Made by a program: the position numbers and the translations under genes. A DNA stretch of 64,000 bases from Tolypocladium sp. Sup5 PDA-1 (lineage: Eukaryota; Ascomycota; Sordariomycetes; Hypocreales; Ophiocordycipitaceae): contig JPHH03000038.1 in assembly GCA_000750105.3 (NCBI GenBank), forward strand, positions 62,001-126,000, given 5' to 3'. This document shows positions 10,247 through 21,712 of this stretch, piece by piece (position 1 is the stretch's first letter; the number at the start of each line of letters is the position of its first letter). The notes under the pieces are model-generated. The model did no database searches. It had not been told where the DNA came from and saw only the letters and a list, made by a program, of their open reading frames with translations.

Positions 10247-12292
10247 TCAAAGGCCACCAGCGCCTTGAGCCTGGTGCGGAAGTAGCTGTGCGAAGTCCAA
10301 AAGAATACCATAGATGAAGGTAATCAAGCTCAAGGGTCCAAAGATAGAAATGGGAAGAAGTGAAACAGCAAAATGACCTAGCATTTGTTAAACCGGTACC
10401 TTGTTCGCACTGCTACAAGGAAACTTACCAAAGAGTATAGGCCGCCGCGTGATTGTTTGCCAAAACTCCTCCGAGACAAGTAAATCTTGGGCTCCGTCCC
10501 ATTTCCAAGGGCCCTGTAGCCGGAACTTGGTGTTAAACTGTGCACCGAAGGCCCAAATAATGGGCAAACGCCAGGTTTTGAGATCATGTTTCCGGAACAT
10601 GAGTTTGAGAATCAACAACAACCCCGGCGCTGAGTCCATATCCAATGCGAGTTGATAGGTGTAGCTCTCATGGTCGACTCCGTAGTTTATTCTAGCGCCA
10701 GGGGGGCACAGAAGGCGATAATGTGGCTCATCTTTGGGACTCAAAGTTCGCGGTATCTTTTGGGGTGCGAGGAGGTTGCAGATCCATAACTGGGCTTGCA
10801 TCTCAGCCAAGGGAGGGATGGCACCGAACGATGGTCTAACAAACCCAATGAAGCCGACTTTAGGCTCATCGCGCTTCCATATGCCACGGACGTCGGCCCT
10901 GCTTGGTACCGGATATTGTTGACCCGCTTGACCCTTAGTAGGGTCAAGGAAAGGGAAAGTCTGCTTGTAACCAGTACAAAGAATAATCGCGTCTGGCTTT
11001 ACTCTTTCGTTCTTCAATCGATCAAATTCGGGTCTTCCATTGTTTACGAAATGAAGAAAGCCCTTGGAGTCGATTCTTCTCGGCCATGGTGCCAAGTCCA
11101 CTTGTTTGCCGTTTGTATCGGGAACAGGTGTCTGTACAAGGGCTGATCTAAGAGCGTACAGCCACAGGCCGTACCCAGGCTGCTTCGGACGGTGCGGCAG
11201 GCTGATGAAGGGACAGACTTTCGAGGATTTGTTAAAGAATACTTGAATAAATTAGCAACTCGCTTGGTGAACCTGCCGCGATCACTCACTCTTAGACGGA
11301 TGATGACGTTCGCGGCTGATCTCGCCGATCCATTGATCCATTCCTGCTGTTGTACCAGACGATAGCCAGAGGAGTGACTTGATATAGTAATGGTAGTAGT
11401 TCCAAAGTATCATGTGGTTGCGGAGAATCGGATGGACATAGGTAGTGTCGAAGATATTCGCTCGGCTGACATCGATTGGTATACCTGGCTCAGCAGGATC
11501 TGGCTTTCTGCCAAGGATTGGAAGCAGAACAGGACCAGGATTCCTCTTCGAAGAATTATCAGCCAGGCGTTACCTTGAAGAAGGAGTCATGTACCTTTGG
11601 GGCAAAGTGGAAGCCGTCCCTATGACACATCAATACTCGCCTCGTTCTCGATGTAACGGCTAAGTAAGCCACGTCCGCACCAGTCTCACCGCTGCCAACA
11701 ACCACGATAGTTTTGCCAACTCCAAATTGCTTTCGAGTTTTGAAGTCAGACGAGTGAATAACCGCTGGCACATTCTCAATTCCGCGGATATAAGGTATAT
11801 TCGGCTCCACGTGTAAGCCTGAACATATCGCAACTGCGTCACACTCCCACTTGAGCTGCGTTTGACCATCCTTGGCTGCATAAGTAACGGTGTGGCCGCC
11901 GTCAGATCGTCGACTCACAGCCAGCACTCGGGTATTGAGCGTTATGCACGGCCACAAATTGAAGTGCGTGCAGTAGTCGTGCAAATATTTAACGTATTGC
12001 TCAGTGCTGAGGAAGTCTTCGCGACCAAGCTGTCTGAAATCCGAGAAAGTGGTGAGCTGCTTCGACGAAACAAGCTGTGATGTGGTTAGCGATAGTCGTG
12101 TGGCATGGTTCTCCCAGGCTGACTGACCTCTGCATCTTCGTATGAACGCGCGGAGAATGTGCCGCCAACTTCTGGCTGGTCGTCGAAGAGCCGGGCTTCG
12201 ACGGGCTCACATTGCAAACTGCGGTGCGCCGTGACCAAGTATTTCAGAGTCACAAGGCCCGACGGACCTCCTCCAATTACTGCCACCCTCAT
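10247..12292 (-). CDS. flavin-containing monooxygenase (FMO)
   Basis: Five exons: 12292-12128, 12074-11595, 11545-11290, 11241-10429, 10377-10247; 614 aa. Introns of 53, 49, 48 and 51 nt have donors GTCAGT, GTACAT, GTGAGT and GTAAGT with clear branch points, and phases agree throughout. The FAD-binding GGGPSG is at residues 7-12 and the NADPH-binding GSGETG at about 182-187. RNPGPVLLPILGRKPDP and a CTGYKQTFPFLD segment are typical of fungal FMOs. The last exon encodes a hydrophobic segment (about residues 575-605), suggesting a C-terminal membrane anchor. FMOs use NADPH and O2 to oxygenate soft nucleophiles (N or S) or act as Baeyer-Villiger enzymes; the substrate is unknown. The frame looks intact. 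With the LaeA-like methyltransferase and MFS pump it could be part of a dispersed secondary-metabolism set, but no backbone synthase is present. Confidence 0.9.
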
Positions 12293-13170
12293 GTTTGAGT
12301 GCTTGCACGTCTTTCACCGAGATTAAGGGGGAAGGGGGTATCGACGTTCTTGACGAGTGTTTGTGGACTTCGCGGAGGCTGTTTGCTATTTGACTACGTG
12401 GAGCTGGCCACTCCGTTTCTGTAATTTTCTCCAGCTTTCCTTTGCTTAACCAAGGGGCCTGAGAGTGCACGTTATTAGCTGTACACAGCACATTAGTATT
12501 AAAGGAAAGCTTCTCCATCCAAGAATGGCTTCAAACGCAGATCGTGTCATAACAGCCAGAAAACGATTGGGTTCTACAGCTGCCACATCGGCCGAAACTG
12601 GCGTGCGCTCAGCCACGGTAGGGAAGCAGCTAAAGCCGGTCTGCATTGACGCAAGTGACTGATTCATTGTGTCCATGCAACTACTGTATGCAGGGAGTTG
12701 CCAGCACGCTGAACTCCCAGACGGACGCGGACATGCACCGGAGGATGAATTGAACAATGAATGAATTGAGGGAAGGGATGCGTGACACCAAGCCCCAACT
12801 GGCGCTTCCAAGACCATCTGCAACAAAGTCTACGATTCGGACACTCTCAAGCTGCTAGATATCTTGATCTACCCAACGTTAATACAGCCACGTTTGCAGA
12901 GCGTTGGTTCATGCCTTACTCCAGAGACGTATCATCGCGGCCGCCCGCATGCCCGAATCCTGACTGGAGGCATTGACTACGGCGGTCTATCGAGCCACGA
13001 TGCCTGCCATGGAATGCCTTGCAGGCTGACGAACGATGCAAACGAGTCGCACCTTACCGCGGACGTGCCCACCGGGACTACGATTTACATTCTCGTTGCA
13101 TTATATGTCGTGAAAAAAATGCCTAGTCTCGTAATTGCTTCCCATTGTAGCCAGGTTGCCAACCCTAAGG
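12293..13170. other. intergenic, no gene seen
   Basis: 5' region of the FMO gene and 3' region of the next minus-strand gene. Only short, motif-free open frames are present. Confidence 0.4.
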
Positions 13171-13176
13171 CCAACT

Positions 13177-14307
13177 TCACCAGTCCTCCAAACACAGCCT
13201 CTTGACGATATGTTCGTCTTCTCTTTCAGTCTCCGACCCCTCGTCGTTCGGAGCCTCCCGTTTGCGCTTGCCGTTCTTCGGGGGCTTCACCCTCTCGACG
13301 TCGCCCATCGACGTCGTAGTATTTTGCTTTGGTTCGAAAGGTCCCACCACGTCTATGCCTAACGCCTTGCCCAACCGGCACTGAAATCCCTCGAGTGGCC
13401 ACATGGGCAGCCTCATAAAGTCGATCTTTATGCCTGGGATACTGCCATCGCCATTGGATGCCGCCTTCGGTGGATCATGGAAATTATTGAGGAACTCGGC
13501 AGCCACTTGTCCAGTGTAAACGATGAACTGGGCTGGGTTGTCGTCGTGTGTCAGTATCCACAACTTGATGTGCTGAAAGTCCCGATGGCTCGGTGGAGCT
13601 CCTTCGGAAGGAGGGCATTGTGAGGCCCCTCCCGATGAAGGCGCAGAAAAGAAATGACGCTGGGCCATTGCCACGAATATGGCGACCAATGGAGGGCGGA
13701 AGTCTAGGTGGTTTCCAGCTTGTTTGAGATCTGATGCAGTCGGAAAGAGGCGATTTCGTATTGCAGCCAGCTCGTTTTTGCCGACGTAGCACAGCATCGG
13801 TAGATTTGCGGGATTATAATCCGTAGGAATGGAAGAGCCATTGGCAAGGCAGGCGGATGCAGAATTGACGGGGCCGTGTGAGGGGTAGTACCACATGAGC
13901 TGAGTGTCCAAGGGTGCAAGAGATACGCGGCTCGGAAACAACAGATTCAACCTGGGACAGAATATCGGCTCGCCGAGTGATGGAGCCAAAAGGGTCGATA
14001 AAACCTTTTTGACCGCTTCTGTAGCCTGGAAAGTGTTTGTCTCCGCAGAATTAATGATGGTCAAGGAGTTGCGCAAAGTCTTGACAGTCTCCGATTCCCT
14101 CCCTCGATCGCTTGGGGGTGAGGGTTCCTGACAAGCAGGCAGCTCGTGAAACGGCGCACAGAAAAGCTTTGGGTCGAAGAATGTATTGATTGCGTTTACC
14201 GGGAGGGAACCCCTTGTGCTTGTGAGGGAGGACATGAAGGGAGCCTTGACCCCTATGATGACTGGAGCCAGACGATCCCATATGTCGAAGAAGCAAGGAA
14301 GAGAAAG
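13177..14307 (-). CDS. conserved-looking fungal protein of unknown function (5' end uncertain)
   Basis: The main exon is open from 14307 to the stop at 13177 (376 codons). The first ATG in it is at 14235 (352 aa), but the 24 codons before it (IWDRLAPVIIGVKAPF, then M) read like protein. They are preceded by a textbook intron at 14371-14308 (donor GTGAGT, branch CTAAC, acceptor CCAG), so translation probably starts in an upstream exon that I could not fix: the phase-matching frame upstream is open to about 14550 but has no ATG. No known domain is recognised. Features are a hydrophilic, Pro-rich middle, KLWILTHDD and QFIVYTGQVAAEFL near the C-terminal third, and a basic tail (KNGKRKREAP) that could be a nuclear localisation signal. 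Confidence 0.6.
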   Translation of the reverse strand, partial: LSLPCFFDIWDRLAPVIIGVKAPFMSSLTSTRGSLPVNAINTFFDPKLFCAPFHELPACQEPSPPSDRGRESETVKTLRNSLTIINSAETNTFQATEAVKKVLSTLLAPSLGEPIFCPRLNLLFPSRVSLAPLDTQLMWYYPSHGPVNSASACLANGSSIPTDYNPANLPMLCYVGKNELAAIRNRLFPTASDLKQAGNHLDFRPPLVAIFVAMAQRHFFSAPSSGGASQCPPSEGAPPSHRDFQHIKLWILTHDDNPAQFIVYTGQVAAEFLNNFHDPPKAASNGDGSIPGIKIDFMRLPMWPLEGFQCRLGKALGIDVVGPFEPKQNTTTSMGDVERVKPPKNGKRKREAPNDEGSETEREDEHIVKRLCLEDW

Positions 14308-14399
14308 CTGGAGAAGTTACTGTCTCTAGTGTTAGAAATGCATTGAATTACTAGTCTTATGTTGGACTCACCAAAGAACGGTAGTAATGCAATAGATGA

Positions 14400-15530
14400 C
14401 GAGAAGACGGCCAGATGCAGACGAAAGGGGCGGCATCGTGCTCTTTGTACTTGGGCTGGAGGAAGTGTGGTGGGCTGGACGGGCGCCCGCGTCTCGATTG
14501 TGGGGTTGGCTGGGCTGAGCGCGGAGAGACGGAAGCCGCTAATTACAAGTCGCGGGCCGTTTCCGTTCTCCGCGAGAGCCAAACAGGGACCCCTGCGTCT
14601 GATAGGCGCCGCGCCCACCGGACGCAGGGGTCTGACGACGTGCATTCAAAGGTGCGTGAAAGAGAGCGACGTCTCTGGGCGACTTAATACAGTACCTTGC
14701 GCCCGAGGCAGATTGGCTGAGTCGGTAATAATAATCTTTGCGCTACTTCTGGTGCTAAGACAATGATGCGCCGTTCAAGGCCGCCTCGTCGGACTGCCTC
14801 TGCTCGGTGGCCAGGGGCGGAGCTGCACAGAGCGAGCGCAGCGACACTCTTGGGCTAACACCACGGTATGTGCAATTAACTGGCAGCCCCCTTAGTTGGC
14901 TGGATAAAATTACGCTGCTGGTTTGCCCCCAAGCTAATCAATCATCCTGCACAGGATTCTCCCAAGTCCCCATTTCTTCTTCGTGTGCATGTTTCCTCTC
15001 TAACGCATCTTACCCCCCATGTAACGTCCACACGGCTTACGCGCCGGAGATCAACGACCCCGGTCACTCCTGGGCCAAGGACTGAATTCGTTTGCCCATT
15101 TACCAATGCGCCACCTACGGAGAGCCTTTTGCACAGCCCGCTACACTCACTGTTGACCTGTGCCCGCTGTCGGTACAAATCTGCCCTGGCCGACTGCACA
15201 GGAAAGCCTTGGTCAGGCAAGATGCCCTTGTTGAGCCTTCCGAGGCATAGCCAGGATAGGCTGAAGAGTGTTGCGGTGAAGCCGACAAGTACGTGTTCCC
15301 GGCAAGAAGGTGTGGCATCAAAAGATGGCGAAACTGCATATCTGACATGTGTTCTTACTGTAGTTAGGCAAACCTTACGACTCGCTGCTGGAAGCATAAA
15401 GCGGGTTGTTGCTCAGCCCCGGCTTGACCGCGGCATCTCATCAACATTATCTGCCGCGCAAACAGCGTGCTCTGTTACGCCACCTCCATACTCTGGCGTG
15501 CCACCAGCATCTGAGTCCACCGCTGAGAAC
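14400..15530. other. no supported gene
   Basis: A GC-rich block at 14480-14660 and a 204-codon plus-strand frame at 14985-15599 are present, but that frame has low-complexity, shadow-like composition until its last ~20 codons. A 34-bp stretch at 14489-14522 recurs almost exactly at 34160-34192. Confidence 0.35.
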
Positions 15531-15534
15531 TCGA

Positions 15535-16320
15535 CGAGAGTCGACAATCCGCACTATTTCCTCTACTTCTTTGACACGGCCTTTCTCAACGACGACTAGA
15601 CGGCTATACTTGGTCCGCGATGGAGCGAGGTAAGGACACCCTGTGGTAAATCTCGCCTGCACGTATCGGCTACGACGATTACGGCATTGATGTCTGCTGC
15701 ATGGTTTACAAGCCCAAGAAGGCTCTCGAGGGCGAAGCCAGCTCTGGGTACTTCAACGTGACCGACTCACCCAAGGCCGAGGACCTCTTCAAGCCTTTCC
15801 GCCCATGTGGCACGACGCATACGCGCGTCTGACTTGAGGGTATCCTAGATCTGTACTTTGAACTTCTCTGTGGAGTAGAGCAGGAAGCTGGGCTCCTCAA
15901 TCCCATCGTCATTACCGAGGGATGCGCTGCCGACGTGGGCAGAAGGCGCAATACGCACCTCTTCAAGCGGCGATTGTCGAGTATTCGCGCAAGTAGACAA
16001 GCTAAAGAAGGCGGCGTACCAGGTCCAGGTCAGATACGACCCATTGGTAACGAAGGAGTTGCAAGCATTGGATGATGGGCTGTTAGGACAATGGCTATAA
16101 GACGCGGACGCAGAGGAAATCCTCAAGGCGGCGTTTGGTGGAGTGAACAAGCGGTTGGACAACCAGAGCTGCTACTCAAGGCCTCAGAGACACAGATAGA
16201 AGCGATCTGAGAGGAAATCCACAGACACGAAGTCTGGAGAGAACTGCTGGTCTCGGAACTAGGAGAGGATAATGATCATCACATGTGTACCGTGAAGTTG
16301 AAGAACCTGACAATTAACAA
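15535..16320 (+). pseudogene. unidentified gene relic
   Basis: Consecutive plus-strand stretches read like protein in shifting frames: NPHYFLYFFDTAFLNDD (about 15549-15600, then TAG), YDDYGIDVCCMVYKPKKAL (about 15671 on, then TGA near 15830), GILDLYFELLCGVEQEAGLL (about 15840 on) and YDPLVTKELQALDDGLLGQW (about 16030-16096, then TAA), followed by DAEEILKAAFGGVNKRLDNQ. The order and the Lys/Glu-rich character suggest one former gene interrupted by several stops and frameshifts. I do not recognise the family. Confidence 0.4.
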
Positions 16321-16324
16321 GTGA

Positions 16325-16960
16325 TGTCGCTCAGAACAAGCTCTCTCTTCGTTCATTGTAGCACTTAGCTGATCTACGGTTCATTCTCCCCTTACCTTTT
16401 CGCGTGGCCCAACCGGGCATGTTGCTGCCTCGAAGACAGCGCTTACCTTTGCCATGATACCTTGCGGCGGGCCTGTGAATGCCTCTCGTTAATATGGGCT
16501 TGTGTTGGGAATAGTCCCCTTTCATTCATTGCTGTTCATTCCTTACAGTACATACCACAGAGTTGAGCTTATTCTGGCTCTTGTGGCTCAGGATGCAACG
16601 GCGTCGGCACCCTGGTTGATATTCAAGCCGTTTCTGACCTTTCCCGTCGCATTAGAGCCAGACTGCCTTGTTGTCACTAAACAACGAAAACAGTCATAAT
16701 GGGCCACATACAAAAACACAGTATTTAGGGTGTCATATGTACTGCATCGTACTCTTCGAGGACTGAGCCCCAAGTTGATTCATGACGGTTGATATCGTAC
16801 CTCTTGCTGTTTGCTGCTGTGTGGTACACTACGGGGCGAAATCGTTCCATGCATGTCATATCGCTTCCCGCAACATTGCAAGCGAGCTCTGGCACTACTC
16901 AGACTCGTCAATTTATCGAGGAGTTCAGGCTTGCCGCAAATAGGCCTTCCGTGCAATCGC
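16325..16960. other. intergenic; upstream region of the MFS gene
   Basis: No gene is supported. The last few hundred bases are the presumed promoter and leader of the MFS transporter starting at 16962. Confidence 0.4.
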
Positions 16961-16961
16961 C

Positions 16962-18827
16962 ATGGAGTCATTTGCACAGGAGCCCATACGAACCGAAGGA
17001 TTCGCCCATCAGCAAACCCGTAGCTTCTCTGGCACTACCGGGCCCGGAAAGAGTAATGGTACTCCGACCCAGGACCCCAAAGAAGTTTACGAAGTAACGC
17101 ACCCGAGAAAAAGTCTCAAGGAATGGAAGTGGAAAGGGACAGTTGCCGTCATCTGCCTGACAAGCATGATCAGCGGCGAGTCACCCCAAGGCATCGCCTC
17201 AGACTGTGTTCGTCTCGCTTTATTGACAGTGGTCCCCAGGATATGACGTGAGCAATGTCGCCAACATCCAGACTCGTCTTTATGAAGCTCTTGGCCATAT
17301 TGAACTCCTCGAGTGGATCAGTCTCTCCTTTTCTCTCGCCGTCTTCTCCAGCCTGTCGCTAGCACGGAAGACTGTCTATTGTTTTGACCTACGCTGGGTC
17401 TATCTCAGCCACTTGGCCATCTTTCTTATAGGCTCCGCGGTTGCAGGTACGGCGCCGAACATGTTGACCGTTATCGTCGGGCGGAGTATAATGGGGATTG
17501 GAGGTGCGGTTGTCCTGCAGACGTAGGTCCATATTAGCGTGCGCGCCGACAATGGCTAATGAACCCCCCAGCAACATGTCCTACTTGGCCGTATTCGCAA
17601 CACCTGCGGAGACATCGAGACTGGTCGCCTACTCTAGTGCTTCATGGGCCGTCGGTCTTGCCATCGGCGGGCCCGTTGGCAGTGTGTTTGCTGAGAGGTC
17701 AACCTGGCGCTGGGCTTTCTATCTCAACCTCCCTTTGGTCACTGCTGCGCTTGTCCTTTCCGTATATGTGTTCCCTATCATGCCTTCCTTGATCGATCGC
17801 TCTACTCGTGCAACGATGGAAGCACTTCGACCTAATCGGTGTTGCACTCAACGCCGCGGTTCCAGAGCTGTTCGCCGTCGCGGTCACTTTCGCGAGCCCG
17901 ATATGGGACTGGATGTCAGCGCCATCTATTGCCATCTGGCTTCTGTTTGGCGGCTGTCTCCTCCTGTGGATTTCACAACAATACTTCTGCATCTGTACGA
18001 CGGAACAAGACCGTTTCCTGCCGTTACACATTTTGTCACGACTTGACCTCGTGCCAGTATGGATCGCGTCGGCTTGCGCGGGATCAGCCTATGCCATCAC
18101 GCTCATTTATACCCCGTTGTTCTTTGCTTTCACTCGGGGTGCCGATGCCCTCGGCCAGTCCGTGCGGCTCCTACCGTTTACACTGCCGTTCATAGCTACC
18201 CTCCTGCTTACGGGTAGCCTCCTCCCAATAATCCGGCGGTATAAGTTGATCTACGTTGCGGCCGGCGTTGCTATGGTAGGGGGATCAGCCGCCATGGCTG
18301 TCACCTTGTCGGACAGGATGAGCTCCGAGGCGCGGGTCATGGGACTTGAGGCTCTCCTCGGCATCGGCCTGGGCTTACATTTTCAGCATGGTGTTGGTAT
18401 TTGCAACGTCATAAACAAGGGTCAGCACGATCTTATACGTGTCGACAGTATTATATTTTGTAATCTAGCTCAGTTTGGAGGCATTGCTGTTACGCTTGCC
18501 ATCGCTGGTTCTGTTTTCCAGAACATAGGCTACCTGCTCCTCAAGGAGGCCATCGGCCAGAGGGGCTTCTCTGACCATGACATCCGAGAGGCGCTCGCTG
18601 GAGTCTCTTCGACAATCTGGCAGGAACCAGTGTTGTTGCAGCGCGGAGTGAAAGCTGTCGCCGAGGTTATATCGCGAGAGTTCTACATAGCAGTCTCTGC
18701 TGGCGCTCTCTGTCTCGTGTGTGGACTTCTGATGAAGCCGGACAAGTTGGACTATAAGACGGACCAGACAGCGACTCGAGGGGTACAAGGTAGATTAGAC
18801 ACTTCGCCAATTGCCGGACGGCATTGA
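16962..18827 (+). CDS. MFS drug-efflux-type transporter (Tri12-like)
   Basis: Exon 1 is 16962-17175. Intron 1 (17176-17239) starts with GC (GCGAGT), a noncanonical GC-AG donor; only this junction yields MISG|YDVSNVANIQ in frame. Exon 2 is 17240-17522; intron 2 (17523-17571) is canonical (GTAGGT, CTAAT, CCAG). Exon 3 onward encodes an MFS core: GRSIMGIGGAV (motif C-like region), then WRWAFYLNLP and GVALNAAVPELF, with the frame open to 18827. Between 17762 and 17822 the frame changes. A 61-nt intron (GTATAT...GGAAG) restores it to 563 aa, but the linker reads better as coding sequence with a one-base indel. Layout and sequence fit 14-TM pumps of the trichothecene-efflux/siderophore group at the plasma membrane. 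Substrate unknown; possibly a pseudogene if the indel is real. Confidence 0.78.
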
Positions 18828-19875
18828 CGCAGCTGAGCGGTGTCGCAGTGTACATTGGCCGATACCTAGGGCCGGCACAGAGCAGTCGAGGTCGAGACAG
18901 GGGCAGCGGGAAGAGATAAGGGTGGGTGGAAACAGTTTAACTTCGGGCCCTTTTTAATTGAGATCATATGTTAAGAGCCTTTGGTCTTCTTGGTGGTAGA
19001 CGTACTTGCAAAGTAGTATGTTTACCCTCTGGCGTGAAGTGGTGACCTGTTCAGTGTCTGGCGGTATGAGTAGGTTGAGGCCATACTCAACATAGCTGCG
19101 GTGGAAGTAAACCTAAACCACACGACGCAAACGATCTACTGAGTACTTAGTTATCTGGCCTTTCTTACCCCAAGCCGTGAGTTATGCTATGTTACCCACT
19201 AAAACAGGTCTTTTTTTTTGTTTTAAATATTATATATATTCCTTTTGGTCCGGGAGGGGGCGGGACGCGGATGGATGCACGTTCGCTTTTCTTCGGCATT
19301 CTAGCAGCTATGCTTTCACCGACGCAGACCCAAAGATTGTGAGAGTGTGTGAGTGTGGAGTGTGTGAGAAATCGTGAAAGTGCGTAGGAGAGAAACAGAG
19401 GAATGCGCATATAATCGGATGATTGAGGAGACTACCGCGTTTTTATTGCGCCAGGCAGTGAGGGGGGAAGGGGTGACGAGAGGAGAAGAGGGGGCAAGTG
19501 GACATGCCTTGGGAAGCACTTCGCGAGCCATCACATAGCTTTTGTCGACCATGAAGAGGTTGTTTCTACTACACGAACTACCTGTTGTGTTGTCCGAAAG
19601 CACGCACGTGCCGTCCATGGCCAAAGAGACGACGACCACCAACTCTTTTATGAGTTCACTATCACGGAAGCGTTGTAAGGAAGGGTTGTCTGGACTGGGG
19701 TTTACCGAGTTCACTTTATCTTCGCGTCACACCATGCTATTGTACTGAACTTATGTAAAACAACTTTGCTTGCTAAGGCATCCCGAAAGCAGCTATACAT
19801 ATCTCTTAGCCCTGCACTCCCATGATGCACTCCCAAACCGCCGTCCAACAAGACGCTCCCGCTCATTTTAGCATG
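18828..19875. other. intergenic, no gene seen
   Basis: Includes a T-rich tract near 19206-19250 and a GAGTGTGTGAGTGTGG-like simple repeat near 19340. A minus-strand frame at 19316-19714 is open but has no recognisable motif. Confidence 0.35.
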
Positions 19876-19880
19876 AAACC

Positions 19881-20615
19881 TCATACATTCCTACGGCGAG
19901 TATGTCGTATCAAATTTGCCACTTGAGCCTTACTGAATTTCTTTCTTCCTCCTCCTGCAAAGCGTTCTTTGAAGGAGCTCATCAGCAATTTTGTCATTTG
20001 TCCGTCTATCAGTTTCCAACATGGCCGAACGGGACGACCAAAGCGTGTATGATACTCTGACGGCCAATCAGGTTTCCTGCCATATGGATAAGGCGGGGGG
20101 ATTGCCTTAGCATCTGGCTCTCTGGATAGTTTGGTCTCAAATCTTGGTATAAGCTTCCGGTCTATGTTCGTCTTTCTTTCCCAGGTATTGTGGGATTCAG
20201 GGTGGTCCCGCCACTTCACCTTGTAAAACACAGTTTTCCCAATTATGCGTTTAGACACAATCGTTTCGACTTCCCGTTGGTTGACGGTCGTGCCCATTGG
20301 ACGTGGACGGTCAGAGTCAAGTCGTTGCTTGTTGTTCAATCGTCCTCCCATGCATTCACTGGTCAAGGCGTTGCCCGTTTTGAGGAAGTGCTTGCGGGTT
20401 CGGGTTGGGTTGTTGCTGTGACGAGTTGCTTTGTTTACAGTTACGCAGGACCCAGTAGGTTGTATATTCGGCCCTTGGATTGGTGTTATCTGCTGCAGGC
20501 GACAATCTCGCTCCTGCCGCCTACGGCCAAGGGCCTGACTAAGTAAAGTGACTGCCAAGCTCGACCAATACATGGCGACAACAACAATAGGGAAAGGATC
20601 GCATCTCGAATCCAT
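19881..20615 (-). CDS. chromodomain-containing protein
   Basis: A 244-codon frame from ATG at 20615. Residues ~113-160 form a chromodomain: REVETIVSKRIIGK, FYKVKWRDHPESHNTWE, then a short helix region. Of the three aromatic residues that cage methyl-lysine in HP1, only the Trp of VKW is kept. The first position is not aromatic and the third is His, as is common in chromodomains of Ty3/gypsy integrases. The C-terminal ~80 residues are basic (GGGRKKFSKAQ...RHTRRR). The first 30 residues are hydrophobic and may belong to an upstream exon or leader rather than the true start. It could be a small nuclear chromatin protein or the terminal part of a degraded chromovirus integrase; no integrase catalytic motif is seen nearby. 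Confidence 0.6.
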   Translation of the reverse strand: MDSRCDPFPIVVVAMYWSSLAVTLLSQALGRRRQERDCRLQQITPIQGPNIQPTGSCVTVNKATRHSNNPTRTRKHFLKTGNALTSECMGGRLNNKQRLDSDRPRPMGTTVNQREVETIVSKRIIGKTVFYKVKWRDHPESHNTWERKTNIDRKLIPRFETKLSREPDAKAIPPPYPYGRKPDWPSEYHTRFGRPVRPCWKLIDGQMTKLLMSSFKERFAGGGRKKFSKAQVANLIRHTRRRNV

Positions 20616-20639
20616 GGGCACTACCAATAATTTTAGCGA

Positions 20640-20995
20640 GAGTGAAGATCTGCTGGACAGCTACTGAATCTTGCTGGAGGGGGTATGGGGGCTGTAAATA
20701 TGGTTTCCGAAACCACTTGTGTATTAGTCAAAGTTTGGGTCTAAATGTCGAGAAATGGCTTTTGCTTCGTCAGGTGAAATCCGGCCTATTGTTATCATAC
20801 CTCATTATTACGCCCGTAATTCGTATCTGAAGACGAGCAATGCCCAAGCGGATGTCCAAGCAAGCGATGCCTCATGAGCACAAGCTGTTACGAGTACTTT
20901 GTAAGCTACAGCTGAGGCAACTAAACCAATACATGGTGCACCGCACCTAGCCTGACACATCGCCCTTCACTACGCCCGGTGCGGAAGAATGCAAA
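20640..20995. other. intergenic, no gene seen
   Basis: 5' flank of the minus-strand chromodomain gene. No feature is recognised. Confidence 0.3.
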
Positions 20996-20999
20996 GCAG

Positions 21000-21500
21000 G
21001 CGTGTGTCTACAAGGCATGAGTGTCTCCATAGACCATCTTTTTACTGCCTTGTTTCTGTGGGAACTTCAATGCATAGCAACAGCGCCGCAATCCATGCTT
21101 CAATTTCTTCCAGGCTCAAGGAACAATTTAACAAGCCGTTTATGGTCGTTGATCACGGCCCTTACAAGTGGTGTATGGCCAATTTTGTCTGCTTGATTGA
21201 CCTGAACACTCTTTACGCCTAAGAGACGTCAACAACGGCGTAATTCCCTTGATCGGCAGCCCTACAGAGCGGCGTTTGTCCGAACGAGTTCGTTGAGTTT
21301 GGATCTATGTTGCAATCGGCGATCAATAACTTCGCCATCTCAGGCTGGCCAAACCTAAGGCTTCCATAAGATACAGTACTGTATCTCGTTGGGTCTCATC
21401 GTTGTTTTCCTTAAGAACAGCTTGAGCCAGTCTCACGGCCATTTATGGCCGCTAGTATTAGTGGCCTGTGGTTGTCGAATAACGCCACTGGTGCCCGTGT
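21000..21500 (-). pseudogene. ankyrin-repeat protein relic
   Basis: Minus-strand translation shows ankyrin units broken by stops: DNHRPLILAAINGRET (about 21480), then MAKLLIADCNIDPNS with SFGQTPLCRAADQGNYAVV (about 21240-21340), then QADKIGHTPLVRAVINDHKR with LVKLFLE (about 21120-21210). The repeated G-x-TPL-x-x-A pattern with ~33-residue spacing is diagnostic. Stops and frame changes between units show that the gene is dead. Ankyrin arrays in fungi often end NLR-like proteins, but no NACHT or NB-ARC part is visible here. Confidence 0.65.
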
Positions 21501-21712
21501 CGTAGAGAGCATGAAGCATGTCTATCCACTTACGCAGACCTTATCGTGCTCTACTACCCATATGTAACAGAGTTGAAAACACAGAAAGTCGCCGCGTACA
21601 GTAGACAGCTGAGAGGCATCGGGTCGAGAGCAGGCATGAATTTGCCCAGGAGGTGGACAGTATATGTCGCGAAACCCTTACAGTGTTCTAGCTACAACTA
21701 GGAATCCAAAAG

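Noticed and set aside
14985..15599. 204-codon plus-strand open frame
   Set aside because: Low-complexity Ser/Thr/Pro composition, no motif, no splice context; only its last ~20 codons resemble protein and were assigned to the following relic.
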